Shown piece after piece: positions 16,036 to 24,372 of a stretch of 64,000 nucleotides of DNA. How positions within the stretch are numbered: position 1 is the stretch's first letter; each line of letters begins with the position of its first letter. A program made the position numbers and the translations under genes. Origin of the DNA: an uncultured Prevotella sp. Its GTDB lineage: Bacteria > Bacteroidota > Bacteroidia > Bacteroidales > Bacteroidaceae. The stretch is taken from contig URUK01000003.1 in assembly GCA_900551055.1 (NCBI GenBank), forward strand, positions 1 through 64,000. Direction: 5' to 3'. Under the pieces are notes generated by a model, which was given only the letters and a program-made list of their open reading frames with translations, did not search any database and had not been told where the DNA came from.

Positions 16036-17076
16036 ATGACAAAGAAAGATTTAAGGATAACATTCATGGGAACGCCGGAGTTTGCAGTAGAAACTCTGCG
16101 CGCATTAGTTGAAGGCGGATATAATGTTGTGGCCGTAGTGACGCAACCCGACAAGCCCGTAGGCCGCCATCAGGACACTCTTCAACCGTCGGCGGTGAAG
16201 CGATACGCCGTTGGGCACGGCCTGCCTGTGCTGCAACCGGAGAAGATGAAAGACCCGGCATTCGTCGAAGAACTTAAGAGTTACAATGCCGACCTGCAAG
16301 TAGTAGTGGCCTTCCGCATGCTGCCGGAAGTGGTATGGGCAATGCCCCGTTTCGGCACATTTAACGTCCACGCTGCCCTTCTGCCGCAATACCGCGGCGC
16401 GGCACCCATCAACTGGGCTGTAATCAACGGCGAAAAGCAGACCGGGGTGACGACCTTTTTCCTCGACCACGACATCGACACAGGCCGCATCATCATGCAA
16501 GAGCCGTTTGAGATAAAGGACGAATACAACGTTGAAGATGTCTACAACGGCCTCATGAAGCTCGGTGCAGGCATCGCATTGAAGACCATCGACAAAATAA
16601 TCGAGAGCGACGGACACGTTGACTCGCTGCCACAGGAAGACATGATACCCGTAGGACAGGAGCTGCACAACGCCCCAAAGATATTCAAGGAAACATGCCT
16701 CATCGACTGGAACGCGACGGCAAAGCGCGTGCATGACTTCGTAAGAGGTCTCTCCCCCTATCCCGGCGCATGGACAAACATGACCGGCCAGGACGGAAAG
16801 GCCTCCGTATTGAAAATCTTTAAGACCACTCTGACAACCATCCCTTGCAACGGAAGGGATGCCGGAACAATAATGGTGTTCAACGGAAAGCTGCTGGTCG
16901 CCACGGCAAACTGCTGGCTGCAGTTGGACGAAATACAGCTAAGCGGCAAGAAAAGGATGGACGCCAAGGCTTTCCTCAACGGAGTAAGGGACATTGAAAG
17001 CTACTGTTTGAAACATTTGGAAGTTAAAGAAGTCAAGGAAGTTAATGAAGTTAAAGACAAAAACTTTGCTTCTTGA
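16036..17076 (+). CDS. fmt: Methionyl-tRNA formyltransferase, with repeat-encoded C-terminal tail
   Basis: Formylates initiator Met-tRNA using 10-formyl-tetrahydrofolate. The start at 16036 places MTKKDLRITFMGTPEFAVE at the N-terminus as in homologues; an upstream in-frame Met at 15967 lies in the repeat and is rejected. Catalytic N110 and H112 are in FNVHAALLPQYRGAAPINWA, the catalytic Asp in DHDIDTG (D148). Residues 329-346 (EVKEVKEVNEVKDKNFAS) lie beyond the usual C-terminus and are translated from the quasi-tandem GAAGTTAAAGAA repeat that begins inside the gene, so the original stop was probably lost. Confidence 0.95.
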   Translation: MTKKDLRITFMGTPEFAVETLRALVEGGYNVVAVVTQPDKPVGRHQDTLQPSAVKRYAVGHGLPVLQPEKMKDPAFVEELKSYNADLQVVVAFRMLPEVVWAMPRFGTFNVHAALLPQYRGAAPINWAVINGEKQTGVTTFFLDHDIDTGRIIMQEPFEIKDEYNVEDVYNGLMKLGAGIALKTIDKIIESDGHVDSLPQEDMIPVGQELHNAPKIFKETCLIDWNATAKRVHDFVRGLSPYPGAWTNMTGQDGKASVLKIFKTTLTTIPCNGRDAGTIMVFNGKLLVATANCWLQLDEIQLSGKKRMDAKAFLNGVRDIESYCLKHLEVKEVKEVNEVKDKNFAS

Positions 17077-17160
17077 ATAAAGTCGGTGCTTTACGAAATA
17101 AGGCTAATGTCTTTGACTTCCTTAACTCCCCCAACTCCCTTAACTCCTTTAACAACTCAA
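17022..17160. repeat. Low-complexity inverted repeat, fmt-mnmA joint
   Basis: GAAGTTAAAGAA-type words (17024-17062) face ACTTCCTTAACTCCC-type words (17118-17160). The left arm is inside fmt. Confidence 0.75.
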
Positions 17161-17164
17161 GAAC

Positions 17165-18250
17165 ATGTACGAAAATTTAAGCGACAAGCGGATAGCCGTG
17201 CTGCTTTCAGGCGGCGTTGACAGTTCAGTTGTGGTGTACGAGCTGGCAAGACAGGGGCTGCATCCCGACTGTTTCTACATCAAGATAGGGCCGGAAGAAA
17301 CAGAGGAATGGGACTGTTCGAGCGAAGAAGACCTCGAGATGGCTACCGCCGTGGCCGCGAAATACGGCTGCAGGCTGACCGTTGTCGACTGCCACAAGGA
17401 ATACTGGGACAACGTTACGCGGTACACAATGGACAAGGTGCGCGCCGGACTGACGCCCAATCCCGACGTAATGTGCAACCGACTGATAAAGTTCGGCGCG
17501 TTCGACGAGAAGGCCGGGCACGACTACGACCTCATTGCGACCGGACACTACGCCCGTACGGAAGTCATTGACGGCATGAAATGGCTCACGACAAGCCCCG
17601 ACCCTGTGAAGGACCAGACCGACTTCCTCGCCCAGATACACGGCTGGCAGCTGAAGAAAGCACTCTTCCCGATAGGCGGAATGATGAAAGAGGAGGTGCG
17701 AGCGATAGCCGAACGCGAGCATCTTGTCAACGCCAAGCGCAAGGACAGCCAAGGAATCTGCTTCCTCGGCAAAATCAACTACAACGACTACATACGCCGC
17801 TACCTCGGTGAAAAGCCGGGCGACGTGCTCGAGCTGGAGACCGGCCGCAAGATAGGACAGCACAAAGGACTGTGGTTTCATACCATCGGACAGCGCCACG
17901 GCCTCGGCTTCGGCGGAGGCCCCTGGTATGCGGTGAAAAAAGACATGGAGGCAAACATCCTTTACGTAAGCAAGGGTTACGAGCCCATGACGGCGTACAA
18001 AAAAGACTTCAACATGCACGGCTTCAATTTCCTTACATGCGACCCGTGGGGCAGTTCCGCAACAATCAGCGTGACGTTCAAAATCCGCCATACCCCCGAA
18101 TTTCACCACGCGACGCTCGAACGCACGGGTGAAGCCTCGTTCGCCGTACACTCTGATGACCTCATCCAAGGCGTAGCGCCCGGCCAGTTCTGCACGGTTT
18201 ACGACGAGGAGCACCACAAATGCATCGGAAGCGGGGAAATATGCGTTTGA
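17165..18250 (+). CDS. mnmA: tRNA-specific 2-thiouridylase
   Basis: Thiolates U34 of Glu, Gln and Lys tRNAs with ATP and a sulfur relay. At 361 residues it has normal length. The PP-loop SGGVDSS is at 15-21; the catalytic pair is C104 (NPDVMCNRLIKF) and C199 (DSQGICFLGKI). Also visible: DLIATGHYAR and the C-terminal barrel with FHTIGQRHGLGFGGGPWY. The start lies 4 bp after the fmt-mnmA repeat. Confidence 0.96.
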   Translation: MYENLSDKRIAVLLSGGVDSSVVVYELARQGLHPDCFYIKIGPEETEEWDCSSEEDLEMATAVAAKYGCRLTVVDCHKEYWDNVTRYTMDKVRAGLTPNPDVMCNRLIKFGAFDEKAGHDYDLIATGHYARTEVIDGMKWLTTSPDPVKDQTDFLAQIHGWQLKKALFPIGGMMKEEVRAIAEREHLVNAKRKDSQGICFLGKINYNDYIRRYLGEKPGDVLELETGRKIGQHKGLWFHTIGQRHGLGFGGGPWYAVKKDMEANILYVSKGYEPMTAYKKDFNMHGFNFLTCDPWGSSATISVTFKIRHTPEFHHATLERTGEASFAVHSDDLIQGVAPGQFCTVYDEEHHKCIGSGEICV

Positions 18251-18252
18251 AA

Positions 18253-18352
18253 GTAAAAAGATAAAAAGTGAAATGGCAAGAAAATGGAACGAAATGAAAA
18301 AAACTTTTACCTCTTTACTTTTTTACCTTTTTACCTTTCCTCCTTACTACTT
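18253..18352. repeat. Low-complexity inverted repeat, mnmA-exonuclease joint
   Basis: AAGTAAAAAGATAAAAAGTG on the left faces TTTACTTTTTTACC and similar on the right. Confidence 0.65.
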
Positions 18353-18364
18353 AATAAAAAACAA

Positions 18365-18859
18365 ATGAAAAACTTTGCGGCAATCGACTTCGAGACGGCC
18401 AATCAATATCCGTCAAGCGTGTGCAGCGTAGGCGTAATCATCGTGCGCGACGGCGAAATTACAGACAGGTATTACAGCCTAATACGCCCCGAACCCGATT
18501 ATTACAGCCGCTTCAACACGCGCATACACGGACTCACCAATGAAGATACTGACGAAGCGAGAGTGTTCCCCGATGTGTGGGCGGACATCGAGCCGCTTAT
18601 CAACGGACTTACCCTCGTAGCCCACAACAGCCCCTTCGACGAGGGATGCCTCAAGGCCGTGTTCCGCGTTTACGGCATGGATTACCCCGACTACACGTTC
18701 CGCTGCACCTGCCGCGCATCCCGAAAGGCTTTCGGCAAGCGTTTGCCCAATCATCAGCTGCAGACCGTCGCCGCAGCATGCGGCTATGACCTGACACGCC
18801 ACCACGACGCACTTGCCGACGCGGAAGCCTGCGCCGCAATAGCGATGAAAATACTCTAA
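18365..18859 (+). CDS. DnaQ-like 3'-5' exonuclease (DEDDh)
   Basis: A 164-residue stand-alone exonuclease. ExoI is AAIDFETAN (D8, E10), ExoII is VAHNSPFDEGCL, ExoIII is HHDALADAEACA with the DEDDh His. The start at 18365 begins directly with the conserved beta strand; the upstream Met at 18284 lies in the repeat and is rejected. It resembles the short polymerase III epsilon-like proteins of Bacteroidetes; which DNA or RNA repair step it serves is unknown. Last gene of the glmS cluster. Confidence 0.88.
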   Translation: MKNFAAIDFETANQYPSSVCSVGVIIVRDGEITDRYYSLIRPEPDYYSRFNTRIHGLTNEDTDEARVFPDVWADIEPLINGLTLVAHNSPFDEGCLKAVFRVYGMDYPDYTFRCTCRASRKAFGKRLPNHQLQTVAAACGYDLTRHHDALADAEACAAIAMKIL

Positions 18860-18909
18860 GAAAGCATAAGGTAATTTATTGATAATCAACGAATTAACAA
18901 CCGACTTAT

Positions 18910-18993
18910 AAAAGGCCACCTTTTACACGGTAAAAGGTGGCCTTTTAGCTTGCAATTGATGCCCTTTTGGGATGCGAAAGGACACCTTTTGCG
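18910..18993. repeat. 22-bp phased array (d)
   Basis: Four units at 18910, 18932, 18954 and 18976, exactly 22 bp apart. The first two are AAAAGGCCACCTTTT and its reverse complement AAAAGGTGGCCTTTT, able to fold into one 15-bp stem with a 7-base loop. It lies between convergent genes. Confidence 0.88.
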
Positions 18994-19018
18994 TCACGGT
19001 CAACCATGCACCATACCG

Positions 19019-21127
19019 TCACAAAGCAAATTTCAGTGCACAATTGCCGCTGCTTGTCTCCACCTTTATTATATAAACGCCGGAACGATTAATGCCAAAG
19101 CGCCACTCATTACCGCTGCATGACGATGCCGCAACCTGCGTCCCGTCAACACTGTAAACGGCAACCCGGCGCAATCCGGCATCGCTTGAAACCGTAAGCA
19201 CACCGTCACTTACGGTGCATCTTACACCTTCAACGATGTTTTGATATATACCAGACGTCTGGACTATCCGCTTCAAACCGGCCAAAGCATCAATCTTGCC
19301 ATAACCGAACACGCCGTTAGGCTCATCGCCTGTATAGCTGTCGCGTACCGATGTCTCCTCAATCAAATCCCTTACATCGTCAACAGTAAGCGTAGGGTCT
19401 GCCTGAAGCCACAGGGCAACAACACCGGTCACCACCGGCGTAGCCATCGACGTGCCGCTAAGCACGCCCCACGAATACTTGCGCGAACCGTCGGCACCGG
19501 TCACTTCGGCCACCTTGTATTCCGGCTTTACGTAATAAATGCCGGCATAAGAGTTGTATGACGACACCACGACCGCGCCGGGCGCAACAACATCGGGCTT
19601 TATCCTGCCGTCGTAAGTCGGCCCTTTGCCTGAAAGAGGATAAACATCTCCCACCGTCCACAGTTGCTTGTGGTTACCGCCGGAGAGGTCAGTGTACTCG
19701 TTTTTAGACACATACGCTCCTACCGACACCGTGTTATGCCCTGTCGCCGTGGCAGCTATCGTGCAGTCGTTTGTGCCTTCGATATAGCCTGTCAGGCCGC
19801 CTGAAGCGAACTCTCCATAGTCGCTGTTCACCATATATGCGCCGCTTTCAGCCTTAAGCGACAGTTCCCAACGCTCTGTGTCGGGCGTTCCGTAAATCAA
19901 GGAGATGCGGAAACAAGGATTGCCATTTGCCGGATTTTCTGACACCGACACGTTCATGCTGCCGTTGTCTTCAGCCAACGAGCCGAAATTCTCAAAGCTC
20001 TGCGACCGCTTGTCGCCACTTTCAAAAGTCTCGCTAAACATCACCGTGTCACTCTCCGTATTGCGAAGCGTCAGCGTAAGGCTGTATTCCGCGCCCTTTT
20101 CGCCTTGTATAAAAAGGTTGTCACGTCCATAATCAGGCTGTACCCAAAGGCTTTTCATCTCATTGTTACCAGCCTCAAACGTGCCGCGCAGCGTGGAGCG
20201 GCGGTCACCCTCGTTACCTGCCGCGATTGATAGCACACGCCCCTCACTACCTTCCAGTAGCCTGTCAACCATCACGGTGAAGTCGTCAGTGCCGTCCTTA
20301 TAGCCCAGCACAGTGCCGATACTTAGGTTTATAGCCATCGGGCGGCCTGCCTTTTCGGCATATTTAAGAAGGTAGTCAAGTCCGTCTATTATCCCCTGCT
20401 CCGTCTTGTTGGTTGAAACGAGCACAATGTCGGCCTCCGATGCCACGCCCATATACGGCCCGTCATAGCTTCCGGCGGCAATTCCTGCAACGTGGGTGCC
20501 ATGCGTATCTCCGGTAAGTTCCATGTCGCGCTTTGCCGCAACGATGTCTTCCGTTGTGCCATACTCCACCCCATAGCCGTAACTGCTTGACGTTGTGAAG
20601 AATTTGTTTTGGTCCCATGCCGCAAGGATGCGGCAATTTCCGTCGCTGTCAAGAAAATTCGGATGGCAGAAGTCAAAGCCTGCATCGATTACACCTACAA
20701 GCACCCCGTTACCCTTATACGGCATCTGAAGCTGCATTCCGGCGTGAGCCGCATCGACGTTTGACAACCGCCGTACCTCGTCCATCATCGTATGAACCTC
20801 TTGTCCGGCATCAACGCCAGCAACACCGGCATCCGCCGCCAACGCCTCAAGTTTCGTTACAGGCACTAAAGCCGTACATACGTCGCCGCACCTGACATTA
20901 AACTTTACCCCGTAAGCAGCCGCAAGACGCGCCGTATCCGCACCTTCGGCAAGGCGTATATAGACGTTTGCCCTCCTTTCCGCCAGCCCGGCGCGTGTCT
21001 GCCCGGCATCGTCGATGAGGCGAACTGTCTGCGCCGTAAGCTTCGGACTATACTCCCTGACCCTCATCTGTGCGACCGACATAGCGGAATAAAGCACGAA
21101 TGCCGATACGAATAATGATTTCTTCAT
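19019..21127 (-). CDS. Secreted subtilisin-like serine protease (S8) with C-terminal sorting domain
   Basis: A 702-residue secreted peptidase. The start at 21127 gives a clean signal peptide (MKKSLFVSAFVLYSAMSVAQ); the upstream Met at 21331 overlaps the neighbouring gene and is rejected. The catalytic triad is D148 (GVLVGVIDAGFDF), H209 (DTHGTHVAGIAAG) and S560 (SGTSMATPVVTG), with oxyanion N305 (AAGNEGD). An insertion of about 150 residues separates N305 from the Ser subdomain. The last 75 residues (VAVYSVDGTQV, SGVYIIKVET) resemble a type IX secretion sorting domain. Likely a surface or secreted protease. Confidence 0.92.
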   Translation of the reverse strand: MKKSLFVSAFVLYSAMSVAQMRVREYSPKLTAQTVRLIDDAGQTRAGLAERRANVYIRLAEGADTARLAAAYGVKFNVRCGDVCTALVPVTKLEALAADAGVAGVDAGQEVHTMMDEVRRLSNVDAAHAGMQLQMPYKGNGVLVGVIDAGFDFCHPNFLDSDGNCRILAAWDQNKFFTTSSSYGYGVEYGTTEDIVAAKRDMELTGDTHGTHVAGIAAGSYDGPYMGVASEADIVLVSTNKTEQGIIDGLDYLLKYAEKAGRPMAINLSIGTVLGYKDGTDDFTVMVDRLLEGSEGRVLSIAAGNEGDRRSTLRGTFEAGNNEMKSLWVQPDYGRDNLFIQGEKGAEYSLTLTLRNTESDTVMFSETFESGDKRSQSFENFGSLAEDNGSMNVSVSENPANGNPCFRISLIYGTPDTERWELSLKAESGAYMVNSDYGEFASGGLTGYIEGTNDCTIAATATGHNTVSVGAYVSKNEYTDLSGGNHKQLWTVGDVYPLSGKGPTYDGRIKPDVVAPGAVVVSSYNSYAGIYYVKPEYKVAEVTGADGSRKYSWGVLSGTSMATPVVTGVVALWLQADPTLTVDDVRDLIEETSVRDSYTGDEPNGVFGYGKIDALAGLKRIVQTSGIYQNIVEGVRCTVSDGVLTVSSDAGLRRVAVYSVDGTQVAASSCSGNEWRFGINRSGVYIIKVETSSGNCALKFAL

Positions 21128-21146
21128 GGCATAATGATATTTAAAA

Positions 21147-21185
21147 AAGTCCACAATGCACGCATTCAAACTGCATTGTGGACTT
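21147..21185 (-). terminator. Intrinsic terminator of the GLUG gene
   Basis: On the minus strand, arms AAGTCCACAATGCA and TGCATTGTGGACTT are perfect and are followed by a T-run (CTTTTTTAAA). It lies 19 bp past the GLUG stop and 20 bp before the protease start, so protease expression depends on readthrough or an unseen promoter. Confidence 0.82.
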
Positions 21186-21203
21186 CGGTTTACTTGCAAA
21201 ATA

Positions 21204-22496
21204 TTATCTGATGACAACTTTCGCGCTATATTCAGTGCCGTCCTTATATATCGTTGCCACGTAAATTCCGCTACCTGCAACATACACTTCGCCGCCGTCA
21301 ACTGTTGCGTCAGCCACAATGCGTCCGTCAAGACCAGTCACAACAATGCGGCACTTGCCGCCGTCTGTTGTAGAAACATAATGTCCGTTTACAATAATCC
21401 GGCCTGCCTGCACGGCCGTAACGCTGCCGATTGACGAAGCTACATCAGCCTGCCACTTCAATATCGGATAGCCGTTATTGACGCCTTGGCCGTCAGCCAC
21501 CCACACACCTTGGCCGTTGTCAAGTGCAGCAAGGAAGTCCGCGCTCTTCATTTCAGCATCAGTCTTGGCCGTAACGCCGGTGTTCTCGTCAGTAACGCCC
21601 TCATTTTCAAGATAATAACAATTATCAATTGTCACCCCAAAATCAGTAGAACCAACAACAGCATAGGCATAAAGCCCATCAGAAGAAACTTTTCCTGTAT
21701 CATAACAGTTACTAACCGTTCCGTTTACCAAATATCCAATAATACCTCCAACCATTAAGCCTCCATACTCAAGGTCGCCTGTATTATAACAATTTTCTAT
21801 TTTTGCGCCTCGATCAACAAATCCAGCAATACCTCCAAAGTTTGAATATCCAATAAGATCACTTTCGTTTACGCAGCAAGAAACAGTGCCACCGTAAACC
21901 AAACCAACAATACCACCTTGCCCCATAGCTTCTGTTATATTGAAGCTTGATTTATTAACACAGTTATAAACCTTACCTCCTGTCATCGCACCAACTATTG
22001 TACCAGTACCCCAAGTTCCTTCAATAGTTGAATTTTCACCAAGTGTCAAATTCTTAATTTCTGCATTCTTTGATATGCAAGCAAATAAACCTGTTCCTCC
22101 AACCTCGTTGACATTATCAATAAAATACACGTTGATATTATCAATCGTTTTATAATTTCCATCGAAAACGCCAAGAAAATACTTTGAATTATCTATCATT
22201 TGTCCTTGGTTTTCCGGGTCTTGATACTCGTCAAAGAAGCCTATCGGGTCAAACTTCTGCCCCTCGCTGTAGCCCATGTCAAGGTCGTTTGCCAACTTGA
22301 AATACTTGCCCTCGTATGTTTCTCCGGCATCAACCTGCTCGTTGAGGTAGGCAAGATGCTGCGGAGTTGATATGATGTAAGGGTCTTGTTGCGAGCCTGT
22401 GCCCTCGGTCCAAGCCGCCGACGTGCCGTCCCAAACCTGTGCGCCAGCCGACGCAAATACGAACGTTGAAGCAATGAGTAAAATGTTTTTCTTCAT
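21204..22496 (-). CDS. Secreted GLUG-repeat protein
   Basis: A 430-residue secreted protein with signal peptide 1-19 (ending AGAQ). The middle region contains GLUG-type repeats (GGIVGLVYGGTVSCCVN, GGIAGFVDRGAKIENCYN, GGIIGYLVNGTVSNCYD), expected to form a right-handed beta structure. GLUG motifs are seen in surface adhesins and peptidases; the function here is unknown. The C-terminus (IVVTGLDGRIV, SGIYVATIYKDGTEYSAKVVI) resembles a sorting domain. Upstream of the subtilase in the same direction. Confidence 0.78.
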   Translation of the reverse strand: MKKNILLIASTFVFASAGAQVWDGTSAAWTEGTGSQQDPYIISTPQHLAYLNEQVDAGETYEGKYFKLANDLDMGYSEGQKFDPIGFFDEYQDPENQGQMIDNSKYFLGVFDGNYKTIDNINVYFIDNVNEVGGTGLFACISKNAEIKNLTLGENSTIEGTWGTGTIVGAMTGGKVYNCVNKSSFNITEAMGQGGIVGLVYGGTVSCCVNESDLIGYSNFGGIAGFVDRGAKIENCYNTGDLEYGGLMVGGIIGYLVNGTVSNCYDTGKVSSDGLYAYAVVGSTDFGVTIDNCYYLENEGVTDENTGVTAKTDAEMKSADFLAALDNGQGVWVADGQGVNNGYPILKWQADVASSIGSVTAVQAGRIIVNGHYVSTTDGGKCRIVVTGLDGRIVADATVDGGEVYVAGSGIYVATIYKDGTEYSAKVVIR

Positions 22497-23058
22497 AACT
22501 AAACTGTTTAATAAGTGACATTATTAGCTCTAATTTTCACTTGTTTTACCATATTTCCCAAACATTCTGACTATTCCTGAAGCCAAGCCAATATTCAACG
22601 GTTCGTAAAATGTGTTTAAAATAGTTACTTAAACCGTACTTTTAGTTAAAAAGGCAGCGACCGATACATTTTTATATATAAATATTTCTAACTTGAAATA
22701 ATAATCCTTAGATTTGCATTAATTACATATGTATCACTTATTAAACAGATAAGCAACACTTTTTATCCCTCTACTTGTGATGCGTATTGCCACCCTTTCC
22801 ACAACGTTTTCATGCCTATTCCGCAATGTTTTTTACCCCTTCATATAACATTCTGACATTCAATGTATTACAAAAGGCCACCTTTTGACTGGCAAAAGGT
22901 GGCCTTTTGGCATGCAATTGACGGCCTTTTGGAACGCGAAACGGCACCTTTTGCAAAATCACTTGCCATGAGCGGCCTGCCGGCCGATACTGTTTGTCGA
23001 CGAAAATAAAGATTTTCAAGGATTTTATTATCAAATAATAAACTTTTTACCGAAAACA
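22497..23058. other. Intergenic region between GLUG gene and trp promoter
   Basis: AT-rich divergent region; the only structure seen is array e. No gene is supported. Confidence 0.55.
22872..22955. repeat. 22-bp phased array (e)
   Basis: Four units at 22872, 22894, 22916 and 22938, exactly 22 bp apart. Order: AAAAGGCCACCTTTT, its reverse complement, then AATTGACGGCCTTTT and GAAACGGCACCTTTT. Unit order and degeneracy parallel array d. It lies between divergent genes. Confidence 0.88.
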
Positions 23059-23089
23059 TTTGTCGTTTGAAAGAGATTTCCTATATTTG
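23059..23089 (+). promoter_or_regulatory. Full-consensus promoter of the trp operon
   Basis: TTTG (23059-23062), 19 bp, TATATTTG (23082-23089), 26 bp before the leader peptide. Confidence 0.8.
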
Positions 23090-23114
23090 CAGACAAAATA
23101 TCAAACAGACGATT

Positions 23115-23171
23115 ATGAACAATATGTTTTTCGCATGGTGGTGGCGCAACTCAAGATTGAAGAAGTCGTGA
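23115..23171 (+). CDS. trpL: Tryptophan operon leader peptide
   Basis: An 18-residue reading frame, MNNMFFAWWWRNSRLKKS, with three consecutive Trp codons at 23136-23144, placed between the trp promoter and a strong terminator. Ribosome stalling at the Trp codons when charged tRNA-Trp is scarce should control termination downstream. The longer overlapping frame starting at 23060 begins inside the promoter and is rejected. Confidence 0.85.
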   Translation: MNNMFFAWWWRNSRLKKS

Positions 23172-23203
23172 GTTACACAGCCGTGTGGTTAATTGAAAGA
23201 TAC

Positions 23204-23245
23204 AACCGGGCCTGTCGTTCTTGCGGCAGGCCCGGTTTCTTTTTT
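23204..23245 (+). promoter_or_regulatory. Transcription attenuator terminator of the trp operon
   Basis: Arms AACCGGGCCTG (23204-23214) and CAGGCCCGGTT (23227-23237) are perfectly complementary and followed by TCTTTTTT. It lies 32 bp after the leader stop and 73 bp before trpD. A competing antiterminator was not clearly identified; CACAGCCGTGTG (around 23176-23188) is a candidate upstream pairing segment. Confidence 0.82.
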
Positions 23246-23318
23246 GCCGGGCGGCAAGGCGGAATGACGGCAAGGCCATAACCGGACATTGACAAGAACT
23301 TAAAAAACGGAATAAGAC

Positions 23319-24320
23319 ATGAAATCAATGGAAGAATTACAAAAGGTGCTCAACCACGAGACCCTTACGCGCGAGGAGGCAAAGGGCGTGTTGTCAGGCA
23401 TTACGCGCGACGACTATCCGCAGGAGCAGGTCACGGCACTGCTCACGGCGATGCAGATGCGCGGCGTAACGGTTGACGAACTGCTGGGTTTGCGTGACGG
23501 CGTGCTGGAAACTGGCGTGCCGGCCAAGCTCGACTGCGGCCGTTACATCGACGTGGTGGGCACGGGCGGCGACCGCAAAAACACGTTCAACATATCCACC
23601 TGCGCATGTTTCGTCATTGCCGGGGCAGGCTACAAGGTGGCCAAGCACGGCAACTACGCCGCCACGTCGACAAGCGGCGCGTCGAATGTAATCGAAGCCC
23701 ACGGCGTGAAGTTCACCGACGACATCGACAAACTTAACCGCTCAATCAACGGTTGCGGCGTGGTTTACCTCCACGCGCAGCTGTTTGCGTCGGCAATGAA
23801 GCACGTAGGGCACATTCGCAAGGCGCTGCAGTTCCCCACGTGCTTCAACCTTCTCGGCCCCATCGTCAACCCGGCGCGCCCGGAGTGCCAGCTGCTCGGC
23901 GTGGCAGACCTCAACCAGATGCGCCTGTACGGCGGCGTGTACCGCAGGCTCGGGGTTGACTTCGGCATAGTGAACAGCCTCGACGGCTACGATGAAATAT
24001 CCCTTACGGGCGACTTCAAGGTGATGACGAACAGCTACGAGAGAGTGTTCCGCCCTGCCGACATAGGATTTTCAACGGCCATGCAGGCCAACCTCTGTGG
24101 CGGAAACACTGTTGGCGAGGCCAAGGAGATATTCGACAGCGTGCTTGAAAACAGGGCTTTGGCCGACAGGAAGAATGCCGTACTGGCTAACGCCGCGTTC
24201 GGAATACAGGTTGTCGACGGGACGCTGACAATAGAGGAAGCCTTGGCCGCCGCCAGCAAATCGCTTGAAAGCGGACGCGCCCTGACCGCATTCAAGAAGT
24301 TTGTGGAGATAAACTCGTGA
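23319..24320 (+). CDS. trpD: Anthranilate phosphoribosyltransferase
   Basis: Transfers phosphoribose from PRPP to anthranilate. At 333 residues it is a stand-alone TrpD without fused glutaminase. The PRPP/anthranilate site motifs are VGTGGDRKNTFNIST and KHGNYAATSTSGASNVIEAHGV; NLLGPIVNPA is also conserved. First structural gene after the attenuator. A Met three codons in is an alternative start. Confidence 0.96.
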   Translation: MKSMEELQKVLNHETLTREEAKGVLSGITRDDYPQEQVTALLTAMQMRGVTVDELLGLRDGVLETGVPAKLDCGRYIDVVGTGGDRKNTFNISTCACFVIAGAGYKVAKHGNYAATSTSGASNVIEAHGVKFTDDIDKLNRSINGCGVVYLHAQLFASAMKHVGHIRKALQFPTCFNLLGPIVNPARPECQLLGVADLNQMRLYGGVYRRLGVDFGIVNSLDGYDEISLTGDFKVMTNSYERVFRPADIGFSTAMQANLCGGNTVGEAKEIFDSVLENRALADRKNAVLANAAFGIQVVDGTLTIEEALAAASKSLESGRALTAFKKFVEINS

Positions 24321-24321
24321 A

Positions 24322-24362
24322 AAGGTAAAAAGGTGAGAAGGTGAGAAAGTAAAAAAGTGAAA
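24322..24362. repeat. GGTGAGAA quasi-tandem tract, trpD-trpCF joint
   Basis: Purine-rich words GGTAAAAAGGTGAGAAGGTGA. A near copy follows trpCF at 25845-25876, where it begins within the last codons. Confidence 0.6.
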
Positions 24363-24372
24363 ATTAAAAAAG

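Noticed and set aside
16036..17076. Upstream in-frame start of fmt at 15967
   Set aside because: The extra 23 residues come from the intergenic repeat and precede the conserved N-terminal strand.
23060..23281. Open frame of 73 residues overlapping the trp leader
   Set aside because: Its start is inside the promoter and its end inside the attenuator; the WWW leader in another frame explains the region.
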